From: Cohnella abietis
GTDB taxonomy: Bacteria > Bacillota > Bacilli > Paenibacillales > Paenibacillaceae
Direction of reading: 5' to 3'
NCBI RefSeq assembly: GCF_004295585.1
Contig: NZ_AP019400.1
Span: forward strand, 4,066,001-4,130,000
Length of the DNA stretch: 64,000 bases
In this document: positions 8,931 to 17,450 of the stretch, in pieces
Layout of the letters: each line of letters starts with the position of its first letter
How positions within the stretch are numbered: the first letter of the stretch is position 1
The notes under the pieces: model-generated
Told to the model about the DNA's origin: nothing
The model's input: the letters and a program-made list of their open reading frames with translations, nothing else
Databases searched by the model: none
Program-made: the position numbers and the translations under genes

Positions 8931-10094
8931 TCAGCACAAGGCAATAGGATGCTGTTCGTAATTAATAATCTCTTCTCCCTTATTGATCCTCATGATTCTA
9001 GCTGACAATGCCGTAGAAATCTCTTGCGGAACGCCGTCTATGGAGGCAGCCAGCTGAGCGCACGTTATTTGGTCATTGCCTTGCTTTCCAATGATTGTGA
9101 CCTGTGTATTAACGGGATAGTGCTGCGGCAATCGGATCATTAGCTGGTCCATACCGATCTTTCCAACCACTGTTGCACGCTGTCCACCTATGAGCATCTC
9201 AGAGCTTTGAAAGACTTGCGACCAGCCATCCGCATAACCGATAGGTACCGTTCCGATCCACTCTGCCTCAGAGGTCTGGTAGCTATTATCGTATCCAATG
9301 GATTGTCCCTCGCTCACCCTTTTCACATGGATAAGCCGACTGTGCAAGCTCAATGCTGGCTCTAATTCCAGATCAGGCACAAGCTCCTTAGAATAGAAGC
9401 CATACATAGCCGCTCCTACTCTCACTTTATCCATTGCCAATTCGGGATATCGTAAAGCAATCGCACTATTCGCGCAATGATAATGCCTGATATCTACACC
9501 AGATTGGTCGATCCAGCCCTTCATTTTGTCAAAGTTTTTCAGCTGCTGCTCCAAATAACGAGTATCAGTGCTGCCCGCAGTTGCAAAGTGGGTATACGCT
9601 CCCTCCACCTCAACATCGGCTTGCTTAAGCCAAGGAACCATCGCTTCCCATTCTTCCTTTTCCCTAATACCGATTCTACCCAGCCCGGAGTCAAATTTAA
9701 CGTGTACTATTAGCTTTAGCTTGGGATATATGTTTCTGTAGGCCATGGCCTGTTCAAACCATTGTGCGGAAGTAACGGTCAGTTGAATACGATGCTTGAT
9801 CGCCATAGGTACATCCTGAGGTTGAATAGGTGTCAGAACAAGGATTGGGACAGTAATGCCTTGTCTCCGGAGCTGGATGGCTTCACTTAAGTAGGCAACC
9901 GCCAGACTGTCAGCCCCTGATTGAACCGCAGTATGAGCAGATTGTATATCTCCATGCCCATACCCTCCCGCTTTAACAACTGCCATAAATTCTGTTGCAG
10001 CTGGCAAACGGGATTTGATCGCTCGAACATTACGACTGATACAAGACAAATCTACTTCCGCCCAAGTGTCCCTAACATTTTCTGACGGCCTCAC
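8931..10094 (-). CDS. alr: Alanine racemase
   Basis: Interconverts L- and D-alanine with pyridoxal phosphate, supplying D-Ala for peptidoglycan. The PLP lysine is in VVKAGGYGHG near residue 42 (usual form KADAYGHG; the two residues before Tyr are Gly-Gly here). The opposing catalytic Tyr lies in the stretch IGYDNSYQ, followed by IGTVPIGYADGW. Length 387 is typical. Starts at a GTG (10094) with AGGAGG nine bases upstream. Third gene of ddl-murF-alr, 23 bases after murF, so the whole D-Ala branch is made together. Confidence 0.95.
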   Translation of the reverse strand: MRPSENVRDTWAEVDLSCISRNVRAIKSRLPAATEFMAVVKAGGYGHGDIQSAHTAVQSGADSLAVAYLSEAIQLRRQGITVPILVLTPIQPQDVPMAIKHRIQLTVTSAQWFEQAMAYRNIYPKLKLIVHVKFDSGLGRIGIREKEEWEAMVPWLKQADVEVEGAYTHFATAGSTDTRYLEQQLKNFDKMKGWIDQSGVDIRHYHCANSAIALRYPELAMDKVRVGAAMYGFYSKELVPDLELEPALSLHSRLIHVKRVSEGQSIGYDNSYQTSEAEWIGTVPIGYADGWSQVFQSSEMLIGGQRATVVGKIGMDQLMIRLPQHYPVNTQVTIIGKQGNDQITCAQLAASIDGVPQEISTALSARIMRINKGEEIINYEQHPIALC

Positions 10095-10117
10095 TATTCT
10101 CCACCTCCTCCGTAAAC

Positions 10118-11515
10118 TTATTGCTGCAATTCCTTTTCTCCAACTAGCTCCTCAACGATTTCCTCTAATTTCATCGCTCTTGAGGCTTTAATAAGAATTA
10201 CCGCGTTGGATTCCAAGATCGATTGAATTTGGTAGCTCATTTGCTGTTTATCTTCATAATGAAATACTCGCTCCGCTGACATCGTTCGCCTCGCATGATC
10301 TGCCGTATGAACGGATAGCGGACCGAAAGTAAACAGATAATCTAGCTTTTCCGCATCGACGAACGAACCGACATGGTGATGCAGTGAAACATCTTGCTCA
10401 CCCAAATCCTGCATATCCCCAAGCACAGCAATTTTCTGTAGATGGGCAGGCCACAAGTACAATGCTTCTAGAGCAGCGATCGCACTCGATGGATTAGATT
10501 TATAAGTATCATTAATAATCGTATATTTATCGGTTTGGGTGATCTCGTTACGCATGCTGGTTATCCGTACATAAGCTAGGCCGGCTTGAATGCGGCTTTT
10601 ATCCATTCCTACTTCCGTAGCAGCTGCAATGACCGTTAAGGCATTAACAATTTGGTGCTTACCGCCAAGAGGTATTTTATAGAGAATGGTTGGGTCATTT
10701 GCAATAGTGAAGGATGAGCCATAGGGGTCCATTTCCTCAATAACCGGATGATAGGCATTCAGCGTTTCCAAGCCAAAGGCAAGCTTCTTAATTTCCTCGT
10801 CTACAGCCTCTACTGCACCAGCTAGAAGCACATGATCTCCGTTGTATATTAACGTTCCATTCTTCTGTAAGCCTGATATAATTTCTAACTTCGCCTGAAC
10901 AATATTGCGGATGCTCCCTAAATCACCTAGATGTGCTTCTCCAATATTCGTAATAATGGCGATATCAGGCTTAGCCATTTTCGATAACAATTCGATTTCT
11001 CCAAGATCTGACATTCCCATCTCCACAACGGCCATCTCCGTATCCTCCTCAAGACCGAGCAAGGTCAAGGGGACTCCTAGATGATTGTTGAGGTTGCCCT
11101 GTGTTTTCTGCGTCTTGAATTGCTTCGATAGACATTCAGCAAGCATATCCTTCGTAGAGGTTTTGCCATTGCTTCCCGTAATGCCGATGACAGTCACGTT
11201 CAATTGAAGGCGGTAATTCGCAGCTAACGATTGAATTGCCAGCAATGTGTCATCTACAATAAGGACTGGAATTTGACCTAATGGTGGATTAGGCTCATTC
11301 CGCTTCCATAATACCGCCGCAGCTCCTTTTTCTATCGCAAGCTGAACAAATTGATGTCCATTAAAACGGTCACCGACGATTGGAACATACAGATTACCTT
11401 TATTCAACGTGCGAGTATCAATAGATACTCCTGAGATTTCTATCTTCTGTTGATCTTTCGTTGGAAAAGAAGATTCGCACATAGTCGAAACCTGCAGCAA
11501 TGTTCTTCTAATCAT
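10118..11515 (-). CDS. murF: UDP-MurNAc-tripeptide--D-Ala-D-Ala ligase
   Basis: Adds the D-Ala-D-Ala dipeptide to UDP-MurNAc-tripeptide in the cytoplasm using ATP. Mur ligase layout: N-terminal UDP-binding part, ATP loop GITGSNGKTSTKD near residue 110, central EMGMSDLGEI (metal and substrate Glu) and C-terminal domain starting at about residue 315 with NDTYKSNPSS. The 465 residues fit the family. ATG at 11515 follows GAGGTGAT. Nine bases separate it from ddl, showing cotranscription. Confidence 0.95.
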   Translation of the reverse strand: MIRRTLLQVSTMCESSFPTKDQQKIEISGVSIDTRTLNKGNLYVPIVGDRFNGHQFVQLAIEKGAAAVLWKRNEPNPPLGQIPVLIVDDTLLAIQSLAANYRLQLNVTVIGITGSNGKTSTKDMLAECLSKQFKTQKTQGNLNNHLGVPLTLLGLEEDTEMAVVEMGMSDLGEIELLSKMAKPDIAIITNIGEAHLGDLGSIRNIVQAKLEIISGLQKNGTLIYNGDHVLLAGAVEAVDEEIKKLAFGLETLNAYHPVIEEMDPYGSSFTIANDPTILYKIPLGGKHQIVNALTVIAAATEVGMDKSRIQAGLAYVRITSMRNEITQTDKYTIINDTYKSNPSSAIAALEALYLWPAHLQKIAVLGDMQDLGEQDVSLHHHVGSFVDAEKLDYLFTFGPLSVHTADHARRTMSAERVFHYEDKQQMSYQIQSILESNAVILIKASRAMKLEEIVEELVGEKELQQ

Positions 11516-11524
11516 AAAATCGGA

Positions 11525-12601
11525 TCACCTCGTATATGAAATGGATTGCTTATCCGCATGACGTGTAAACGCATAGTCAATTAGCTTCTCAATGAGCTCC
11601 GAATACGTCGTTCCATCCGTTCTTTCCCACATAACAGGATACATGCTGAATTTCGTAAACCCAGGAAGCGTGTTGATCTCATTCAGATATACTCGCCCCT
11701 CTTGGTCGACGAAGAAATCCACGCGGGCCAAGCCAGCGCAATTCAAAATTTGGTAAGCACGCTTCGCCGTGTCCTGAATTTCAAGCGTCAGAGCTGTAGG
11801 GATTTCCGCTGGAATGGACATTATTAATTTGCCGTCCACGTACTTAGCGTTAAAGTCGAAAAATGCTTTATCTTGAATAAATTCCCCCGGAACCGATACT
11901 TGAGGGTGATCATTACCCCTGACTGCAACCTGGATTTCTCTACCCACGACTTCCTTCTCTACTACGATTTTGCGGTCATATCTGAATGCAGTATTGACTG
12001 CTTCACGCAGCTCAGCTTCATTCATACATCTGCTGATTCCGATGCTGGAGCCTAGGGACGATGGCTTGACGTAGCAAGGATAGCCGATATTATTTTCAAT
12101 GCTTGCAATCAAGTTCTTAAGATCATTAATCCACTGAACATAGGTGAAGGTCCGATATTCGGCTTGTGATATTCCCGCATGGGACAACAGCTCCTTGGAT
12201 ACAGCCTTATCTATTGCGACGGCGGAGGAAAGAACACCATTGCCGACGTAAGGAATGTCCAGCAGCTCCAGCAAGCCTTGAATCGTTCCGTCTTCACCGT
12301 TGGAGCCATGAAGCAGAGGCAACGCAACCTTCTTACCCTCTAAAGAGAATAGCTGGGTCATTATGCTGCCTAAGGAAGCCGAGGCTTGTCCATAGGAGGG
12401 CTGAATGATGAGATCAGAGATATCGGTAAGCGTCGTGCTGTGCTTTCCATTGGAGCACCACTTTCCCTCTTGTGTAATGTAAATGGGATATACCTCGAAT
12501 TTATTAAGATCTATCGATTGAATGACGGTGTACGCTGTTTTCAATGAAATTTCATGCTCAACCGATTTGCCACCATACAGAATATACAATAAGGTTTTCA
12601 T
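11525..12601 (-). CDS. ddl: D-alanine--D-alanine ligase
   Basis: Joins two D-Ala with ATP. An ATP-grasp enzyme of 358 residues: N-terminal GGKSVEHEISL, ATP-binding YVKPSSLGSSIGIS near 176, omega loop FFDFNAKY near 246, and metal ligands in LNEINTLPGF near 315. The omega loop resembles normal Bacillus Ddl (Lys-Tyr kept) and not VanA, so D-Ala-D-Ala is the expected product. First gene of the operon. The ribosome site AAGGAG is rather far (14 bases) from the ATG, but no other in-frame start fits. Confidence 0.95.
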   Translation of the reverse strand: MKTLLYILYGGKSVEHEISLKTAYTVIQSIDLNKFEVYPIYITQEGKWCSNGKHSTTLTDISDLIIQPSYGQASASLGSIMTQLFSLEGKKVALPLLHGSNGEDGTIQGLLELLDIPYVGNGVLSSAVAIDKAVSKELLSHAGISQAEYRTFTYVQWINDLKNLIASIENNIGYPCYVKPSSLGSSIGISRCMNEAELREAVNTAFRYDRKIVVEKEVVGREIQVAVRGNDHPQVSVPGEFIQDKAFFDFNAKYVDGKLIMSIPAEIPTALTLEIQDTAKRAYQILNCAGLARVDFFVDQEGRVYLNEINTLPGFTKFSMYPVMWERTDGTTYSELIEKLIDYAFTRHADKQSISYTR

Positions 12602-12723
12602 AGTATTGGAACACTCTCCTTAAGCCATTTGCTTGTCTCCTATTAAGATAACGAATAAAGCTAAGGACACCCGTAATAATTACTTAATTAAAGCTTAAGA
12701 ATTCTAAATTATTTATTTAGCTG

Positions 12724-12807
12724 TGAGCCTCATTAATGAAAAAGTATACGAAATCCGCATAACGTCGATGCTAGAAAATAACACTTCAACTACCGAAATG
12801 AGGCTCA
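12724..12807 (+). promoter_or_regulatory. Inverted repeat able to hide the DUF421 ribosome site
   Basis: TGAGCCTCATT at 12724-12734 is exactly complementary to AATGAGGCTCA at 12797-12807, 62 bases apart. The downstream arm contains the GAGG Shine-Dalgarno of the gene starting at TTG 12812. If the leader RNA begins upstream of 12724 the site would be sequestered. It could instead be a DNA operator. The rest of the 210-base divergent gap is AT-rich with no clear promoter. Confidence 0.5.
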
Positions 12808-12811
12808 ACTT

Positions 12812-13540
12812 TTGAACATTTCCCTCGAAATCGTGCTCCGTACGTTAATTTCTTTTATTTTGGTCTTGACCATCGCGAAAATTCTCGGAAAACATACGCT
12901 CGCACAAATGACTTATTATGACTTTGTCTCATCTATTACGTTAGGATCAATTACAGGAAATCTCGCCTTCAACTACGCTCTCAAGACAACGCAGCTTACC
13001 ATTGCTTTACTCACCTTTGGTGGAATTTCCTACATTGTCGCGCTAATTACACTTAAAAATAGGAAGCTCCGAAAATCGCTCTCAGGTAAACCTACAATCG
13101 TCATTGAGAATGGCAAGATTATGGAGGAAAACCTAAAGAAATTACAGTTCTCACTTGATACTTTGGATCAGGAGCTGCGGGAAAAGGATATTTTCGATAT
13201 TCAGGAGGTGGAATATGCCGTTCTAGAGTTAAACGGGAAGCTTTCTGTATTAAAAAAGTTCGAGTATCGGCAAATTACCCAAAAAGACTTCATGTTCCTA
13301 AGTGGTGCAAAGGCTAAAAGAAGCCAATTCCCAATTGAGCTCATTATGGATGGGGAAATTATTAAAGATAACTTCGTACATGACGGAATTAGCCTCGAGT
13401 GGTTATCTCAGCAATTAAATGAGAGAAGCTTGAACGCAGCAGATGTTTTCTATGCGGTCAAAGGAACGAACGGTAGCTTGTATTTCGATCTCTACAAAGA
13501 TAATCTTAGACATCCTGTAGATTCGAATACCAAGCACTAA
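12812..13540 (+). CDS. DUF421 membrane protein (YetF/YrbG-like)
   Basis: A 242-residue inner-membrane protein: three hydrophobic helices within residues 5-80, then the DUF421 soluble part with GKPTIVIENGKI near 90, KKLQFSLDTLDQELREKDIF and the DVFYAVKG end. Members in spore formers are surface or spore-associated; the biochemical role is not established. Starts at TTG 12812 with GAGG eight to nine bases upstream; the only ATG close by is out of frame. Divergent from the ddl operon, and see the inverted repeat covering its ribosome site. Confidence 0.88.
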   Translation: MNISLEIVLRTLISFILVLTIAKILGKHTLAQMTYYDFVSSITLGSITGNLAFNYALKTTQLTIALLTFGGISYIVALITLKNRKLRKSLSGKPTIVIENGKIMEENLKKLQFSLDTLDQELREKDIFDIQEVEYAVLELNGKLSVLKKFEYRQITQKDFMFLSGAKAKRSQFPIELIMDGEIIKDNFVHDGISLEWLSQQLNERSLNAADVFYAVKGTNGSLYFDLYKDNLRHPVDSNTKH

Positions 13541-13543
13541 CAC

Positions 13544-13589
13544 AAAAAAGGCCTCTCCTTGATTCCTATAGGAACCAAACAAAGACCTT
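13544..13589 (-). terminator. Terminator-like hairpin between convergent genes
   Basis: On the minus strand AAGGTCTTTGTTTGGTTCC pairs imperfectly with GGAATCAAGGAGAGGCCTT around TATA, then T6. Placed directly after the stop of the DUF421 gene and 40 bases past the stop of the flavin reductase gene, so it most likely ends the latter. Confidence 0.65.
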
Positions 13590-13631
13590 CAATTCAAGTA
13601 TATAGGTATGAGAACTTCGAGCAATAGTTAC

Positions 13632-14177
13632 CTACCGTGCAAAATCAATAAATTTATCTACGACTCTGTCAATAAAACGGAGAGTGGATTCGTCAACCAA
13701 TCTACCCGTGCTTTCATCAAACTTAAGTCCTGCGGAGCTTATATATATCTCGTTGCCGGCAGGAGGTAATAGCTTAGCCAGAATGCCTGGGCTTGCTAGA
13801 ATTTCTCTTAGATGCAGCTGTGCACGGATTGTTCCCATCATGCCCGGGGATACTCCAGCAGTCATAACAGGTTTGCCGATAAGCACCTTATCTACTCGCG
13901 ACAACCAATCGAGCGCGTTCTTAAGTACACCGGGTACTGACCAATTGTATTCCGGGGTAATAATGAGTACTCCGTCTGCCGAAACGATTTTGCGTAACAG
14001 CTCTTTAACAGCTTGAGGTGGATTTAATTCGATGTCCTGATCGAAAAATGGTAGAGATCGAATGTCCGCGATTTCAAAATCAATCTTGTTAATATAACGT
14101 TCCTTCATGGTGTTGGCCAATTGTAAGTTGTAGGAACCTTGTCGAAGACTTCCGATAAGAACGGCTACTTTCAACAT
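13632..14177 (-). CDS. NADPH-dependent FMN reductase
   Basis: A flavodoxin-fold oxidoreductase (SsuE/ChrR/YieF-like) that reduces FMN, quinones or azo compounds with NAD(P)H. The phosphate loop GSLRQGSYN is near residue 9 and the active-site signature TPEYNWSVPGVLKNALDW near 75. A longer reading from 14195 is possible, but that ATG sits inside the ribosome site (GGGAGGT, nine bases before the ATG at 14177), so the shorter 181-residue form is chosen. Physiological substrate unknown. Confidence 0.88.
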   Translation of the reverse strand: MLKVAVLIGSLRQGSYNLQLANTMKERYINKIDFEIADIRSLPFFDQDIELNPPQAVKELLRKIVSADGVLIITPEYNWSVPGVLKNALDWLSRVDKVLIGKPVMTAGVSPGMMGTIRAQLHLREILASPGILAKLLPPAGNEIYISSAGLKFDESTGRLVDESTLRFIDRVVDKFIDFAR

Positions 14178-14238
14178 TTGATCGCTACCTCCCATGTTGT
14201 ATTCCCCTTGTATCTATGAATCTCTATCTATCATACGA

Positions 14239-16185
14239 TTACTCTTCCTTAAGATCAACGCCCTTTGGTAACAAGCCTTGGACTTGCGAGCGTAAATCTG
14301 CATCCTTATGAATCTCTTCACTTAGAATAGCAATTATGCCGGAGTCCTCACGGGTCCGAATTAAGCGACCAATTCCTTGCTTAAGACGCAGGAGCATGTA
14401 AGGCAAATCGACTTCCTCATAAGGTGATGTTGCTTCCTCACGTTTGGCCATAAACACAGGATCCTGCGGGGGAAAAGGAAGAGACCATACGATTACGTTC
14501 GACAGAGATGGCCCTGGAATGTCTAAGCCCTCCCACAAGGTAACCGCACAGAGAATGCTCTGCTCATCAAGCTGGAACTCCGATATGAGCTGACTAATCT
14601 CACTATCCCCTTCGAAACCGAAGCGCATCCCATTACATTCAGGGAACGATGGAATCGCCTCTTTGAAAAGCCGCAGCTCCTCCTTAGAAGGAAATAAAAT
14701 TAAAGCTCTCCCTTCTGTACGCTGAAGCAACCTTGCAGTTGTCTTCATTTTCCCATCGAAAGAAGCAATGTCCTCTCGCTTAGGCAGTAATACTTCCATC
14801 CTGTTCTCATAATCGTATGGGGAATCCACACTAAAGGACAAGTATTTATCGATCCCAAGACTGTAAGCCAAGTAGTCAAACGAGCCATTCGTAGACAAGG
14901 TGGCCGATGAGAAAATGAGGGGCATATTCAAAGCGAATACGCGCTCACGTAGAACCTCTTTAACCGCTTTCGGCATTACGACGAGTGTGAGACCAGTGGT
15001 GCTTTCCGTCGCCCAGCAGATGAGTGAGCTTGAGCCCTGGAACAGACTTAACGCTTTCTGCATCATCTCCAGATGCTCTTCCACAATACGGAGCTGATAG
15101 TCATCTAAGGTGTACAGTTCGCTTTCAAAGACAAGCTCCTCCTCGATTCCATCAATAACTTTACGTAATTGGTTGACCTGTTGAATTAGCTTATCATTCA
15201 AGTGAATCCGCCGGCGATCGGAGCCCGGAATAGATTCGCTTTGACGTTCCAGCAGCTCGAATAAAGCTTCACTGCGCTCAATCGCTTCATCAATAAGCAC
15301 CGCTAAGGATTCGCGAATTTCATTTTTCAAAAGTCTAGTAATTAACTCTTCGAATAGATCGTGCTTAATTCGATAGGTCAGCGCCTTCTGAGCGGCTGAT
15401 TCTAATAGATGGCCTTCATCGAAGACAACTGTGCAATGATCTGGCAGCAGTGGAAGCTGTCCTTCCCTCTTGCGACCTTCATAGGTCCATACATGCTCCA
15501 TATAGAAATCATGAGAGCAAATGATGAGATCCGTAGATTGCCGATAATGCTCACGTGATAACGTTTGTCCACAGCGATGCCTTTGATCACACACGAAGCA
15601 ATCCTGGAACGGATCCCAATTAATTCGCTCCCATTGCTCGTCGTTCAAATGAGGATACTGCTTACGATCTCCATACGCGTAGAAGGATTGCATGCCCTCA
15701 CTCTTATGGACGAAAGAAGGTAACTCTTCATATAAACCTTTATACAAATCCAAATCCTCATAGCCTGATCTTGCATTATCGAGCTTTTTTAGACACAGGT
15801 AGCGATCCTGAGATTTCCCCAGCCTAGCATCAATGGACAAGCTCAAATGCTGAGCAAGCTTGGCCAAATCGCCTTCAGGCTTGACCAATTGCTCAATTAA
15901 CGATTCATCTGCACAAGCAATAATGGCAGGCTTGCGGTGGTAACGAGCGTAACAGATGGCGTAGAGCAAATAAACGAGTGTTTTCCCCGTTCCAACTCCC
16001 GCTTCCGCGAAAATCGTCTGCTTCTCAGCGAATGCCCTTTCTAATTGAAAGGCCATATAAATTTGCTCATCGCGAATTTCAAATCCCGCTTCTGGCAATA
16101 TATCGTAAAACACATCCGCAACCCATTCTCCGACTTGCTGAAGGAATGGTTTAGAATGCTCAAATTCAAACGGATATTTACTCAA
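14239..16185 (-). CDS. DinG/Rad3-like ATP-dependent DNA helicase
   Basis: An XPD-like 5'-3' helicase of 648 residues. Walker A AEAGVGTGKT near residue 60, motif II FDEGHLLE near 255, SSATLS near 425, EGLDIPGPSL near 555 and QGIGRLIRT near 605. Four cysteines between motifs I and II (YLCLKK, CFVC and RHRC) are spaced as in the iron-sulfur cluster of this family. Begins at TTG 16185, GGAGG seven bases upstream. A role in resolving R-loops or damaged DNA is inferred from E. coli DinG/YoaA. Appears monocistronic. Confidence 0.9.
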   Translation of the reverse strand: MSKYPFEFEHSKPFLQQVGEWVADVFYDILPEAGFEIRDEQIYMAFQLERAFAEKQTIFAEAGVGTGKTLVYLLYAICYARYHRKPAIIACADESLIEQLVKPEGDLAKLAQHLSLSIDARLGKSQDRYLCLKKLDNARSGYEDLDLYKGLYEELPSFVHKSEGMQSFYAYGDRKQYPHLNDEQWERINWDPFQDCFVCDQRHRCGQTLSREHYRQSTDLIICSHDFYMEHVWTYEGRKREGQLPLLPDHCTVVFDEGHLLESAAQKALTYRIKHDLFEELITRLLKNEIRESLAVLIDEAIERSEALFELLERQSESIPGSDRRRIHLNDKLIQQVNQLRKVIDGIEEELVFESELYTLDDYQLRIVEEHLEMMQKALSLFQGSSSLICWATESTTGLTLVVMPKAVKEVLRERVFALNMPLIFSSATLSTNGSFDYLAYSLGIDKYLSFSVDSPYDYENRMEVLLPKREDIASFDGKMKTTARLLQRTEGRALILFPSKEELRLFKEAIPSFPECNGMRFGFEGDSEISQLISEFQLDEQSILCAVTLWEGLDIPGPSLSNVIVWSLPFPPQDPVFMAKREEATSPYEEVDLPYMLLRLKQGIGRLIRTREDSGIIAILSEEIHKDADLRSQVQGLLPKGVDLKEE

Positions 16186-16471
16186 TTGAAAGCCTCCAAG
16201 ACGAAATGGTGTCGTGACATTATCACATGACTACCTTACAAAAGCAAAGATAAATTGTTCTTATTATTAGTAGTTAGATTTAAATCACACCATTCCTCTC
16301 GAATCAACAAGAGAATTATGTGAGGTTTCTCATCATTTTATCATAATGGGGAAAATGGCTTGTGCGGACAAGGTTGCACTTTCTTGCTAGTAAATGTTGG
16401 ATGAAAAAGGTGTGTTATGGTTGTTTCAGGTGCTCGTCACCTACCATTCCAACTAGCCATAGGAGGCCATT
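16186..16471 (+). promoter_or_regulatory. Divergent gap and leader of the NlpC/P60 gene
   Basis: A 286-base non-coding stretch. Near its end AGGTG-CTCGT-CACCT (about 16427-16441) forms a small hairpin inside a weaker outer pairing of TATGG with CCATA that stops just before the ribosome site. No sequence matching the ydaO (cyclic di-AMP) class often found before cell-wall hydrolase genes could be recognised. No confident promoter. Confidence 0.35.
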
Positions 16472-17215
16472 ATGAATCATATAAATTATATTCCTAAATC
16501 TCGTGTCGGCAAATTGTTGATAGGTACAGCATTGAGTCTTACGGTAGCCTTATCCGCGGGAACGTTGCTCTCAAGCACACAAACCGCATACGCTGCCACT
16601 TCTACCAAATCCTCTACCGCTGATAACGTTATTGCATTAGGAAAGAAATATATTGGAGTTAATTATAAGTTCGGAGCCCAAGCGAATAGCACATCAACAT
16701 TTGATTGCTCTTCCTTCACACAATATGTGTTTAAACAGAATGGGATCAGTATTCCCCGTTCTTCCAAGCAGCAATCCAAGGCTGGCACTTACGTTTCCCG
16801 TGCTCAATTACAGCCAGGTGATTTAGTTTTCTCAGATACTAACCGGGATGGTGTCATTAATCACGTTAGTATATATATTGGGAACGACCAGCTTCTGCAT
16901 ACCTACCGGGTTGGGATTGGTGTTACGATCTCTAAATTCTCAGGCAGCGCTTGGGATAAGACTTACGTAACTGCCCGTCGGGTAATTCCTTCTAACGGAC
17001 AGCCTGAGATTGTTAATCCGCCCGTGGTGACGCCGCCTGTTGTAAAACCACCTGTTGATACGTCGCCTGTGGTAACACCGCCAGTTGTGAAACCGCCTGT
17101 AGATACATCGCCTGTCGTTACTCAACCGAAACCAGATAAGAAACCCGATCACCAACCTTGGTATCAGCGACCATCTCACGACAACGATAACAAAAACAAT
17201 AATTGGTTTTGGTAA
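16472..17215 (+). CDS. Secreted NlpC/P60 cell-wall hydrolase with Pro-rich tail
   Basis: A peptidoglycan endopeptidase cutting gamma-D-Glu-diamino acid bonds. Signal peptide at 1-42, cut after TAYA. The NlpC/P60 domain covers about 48-172: catalytic Cys in FDCSSF near 78, His in INHVSIYIG near 132, and the third polar residue in LLHTY. The C-terminal tail holds two copies of a 15-residue Pro/Val repeat (PVVTPPVVKPPVDTS) and ends in a charged Asp/Lys/Asn-rich run; such tails span the wall. AGGAGG lies seven bases before the ATG. A strong terminator follows. Confidence 0.93.
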   Translation: MNHINYIPKSRVGKLLIGTALSLTVALSAGTLLSSTQTAYAATSTKSSTADNVIALGKKYIGVNYKFGAQANSTSTFDCSSFTQYVFKQNGISIPRSSKQQSKAGTYVSRAQLQPGDLVFSDTNRDGVINHVSIYIGNDQLLHTYRVGIGVTISKFSGSAWDKTYVTARRVIPSNGQPEIVNPPVVTPPVVKPPVDTSPVVTPPVVKPPVDTSPVVTQPKPDKKPDHQPWYQRPSHDNDNKNNNWFW

Positions 17216-17249
17216 GTAGCGAATGATAACCAATCTGAATCGTTTGAAG

Positions 17250-17305
17250 AGGGACTATCCCGGAAGGTCTAAGTAAGTGAGACCTAGGGGGTAGTCCCTT
17301 TTTTT
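17250..17305 (+). terminator. Intrinsic terminator after the NlpC/P60 gene
   Basis: GGGACTATCCC pairs with GGGGGTAGTCCC, enclosing a second helix AGGTCT/AGACCT, and T7 follows. Ends at 17305, 35 bases past the stop codon. Confidence 0.9.
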
Positions 17306-17450
17306 GCGATTGAGCAGTTGGAATACCTCCGGCAAGCGGCGGAAGAGGCAAACTTAATCCGGGCTTGTGCTATAATAAGCTTAACTATGACGAACTGAGG
17401 TTCTGATAAGCAAGATTAATGATTAGCAGATCTGGAGGAGCAAACGCATC

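Noticed and set aside
5647..12601. A vancomycin-resistance (van) cluster
   Set aside because: VanX-like and Ddl are present, but the ligase omega loop is of the D-Ala-D-Ala type, there is no vanH, vanR or vanS, and the genes are apart.
16186..16471. Cyclic di-AMP (ydaO) riboswitch before the NlpC/P60 gene
   Set aside because: Expected from gene context, but the conserved ydaO strings could not be found.
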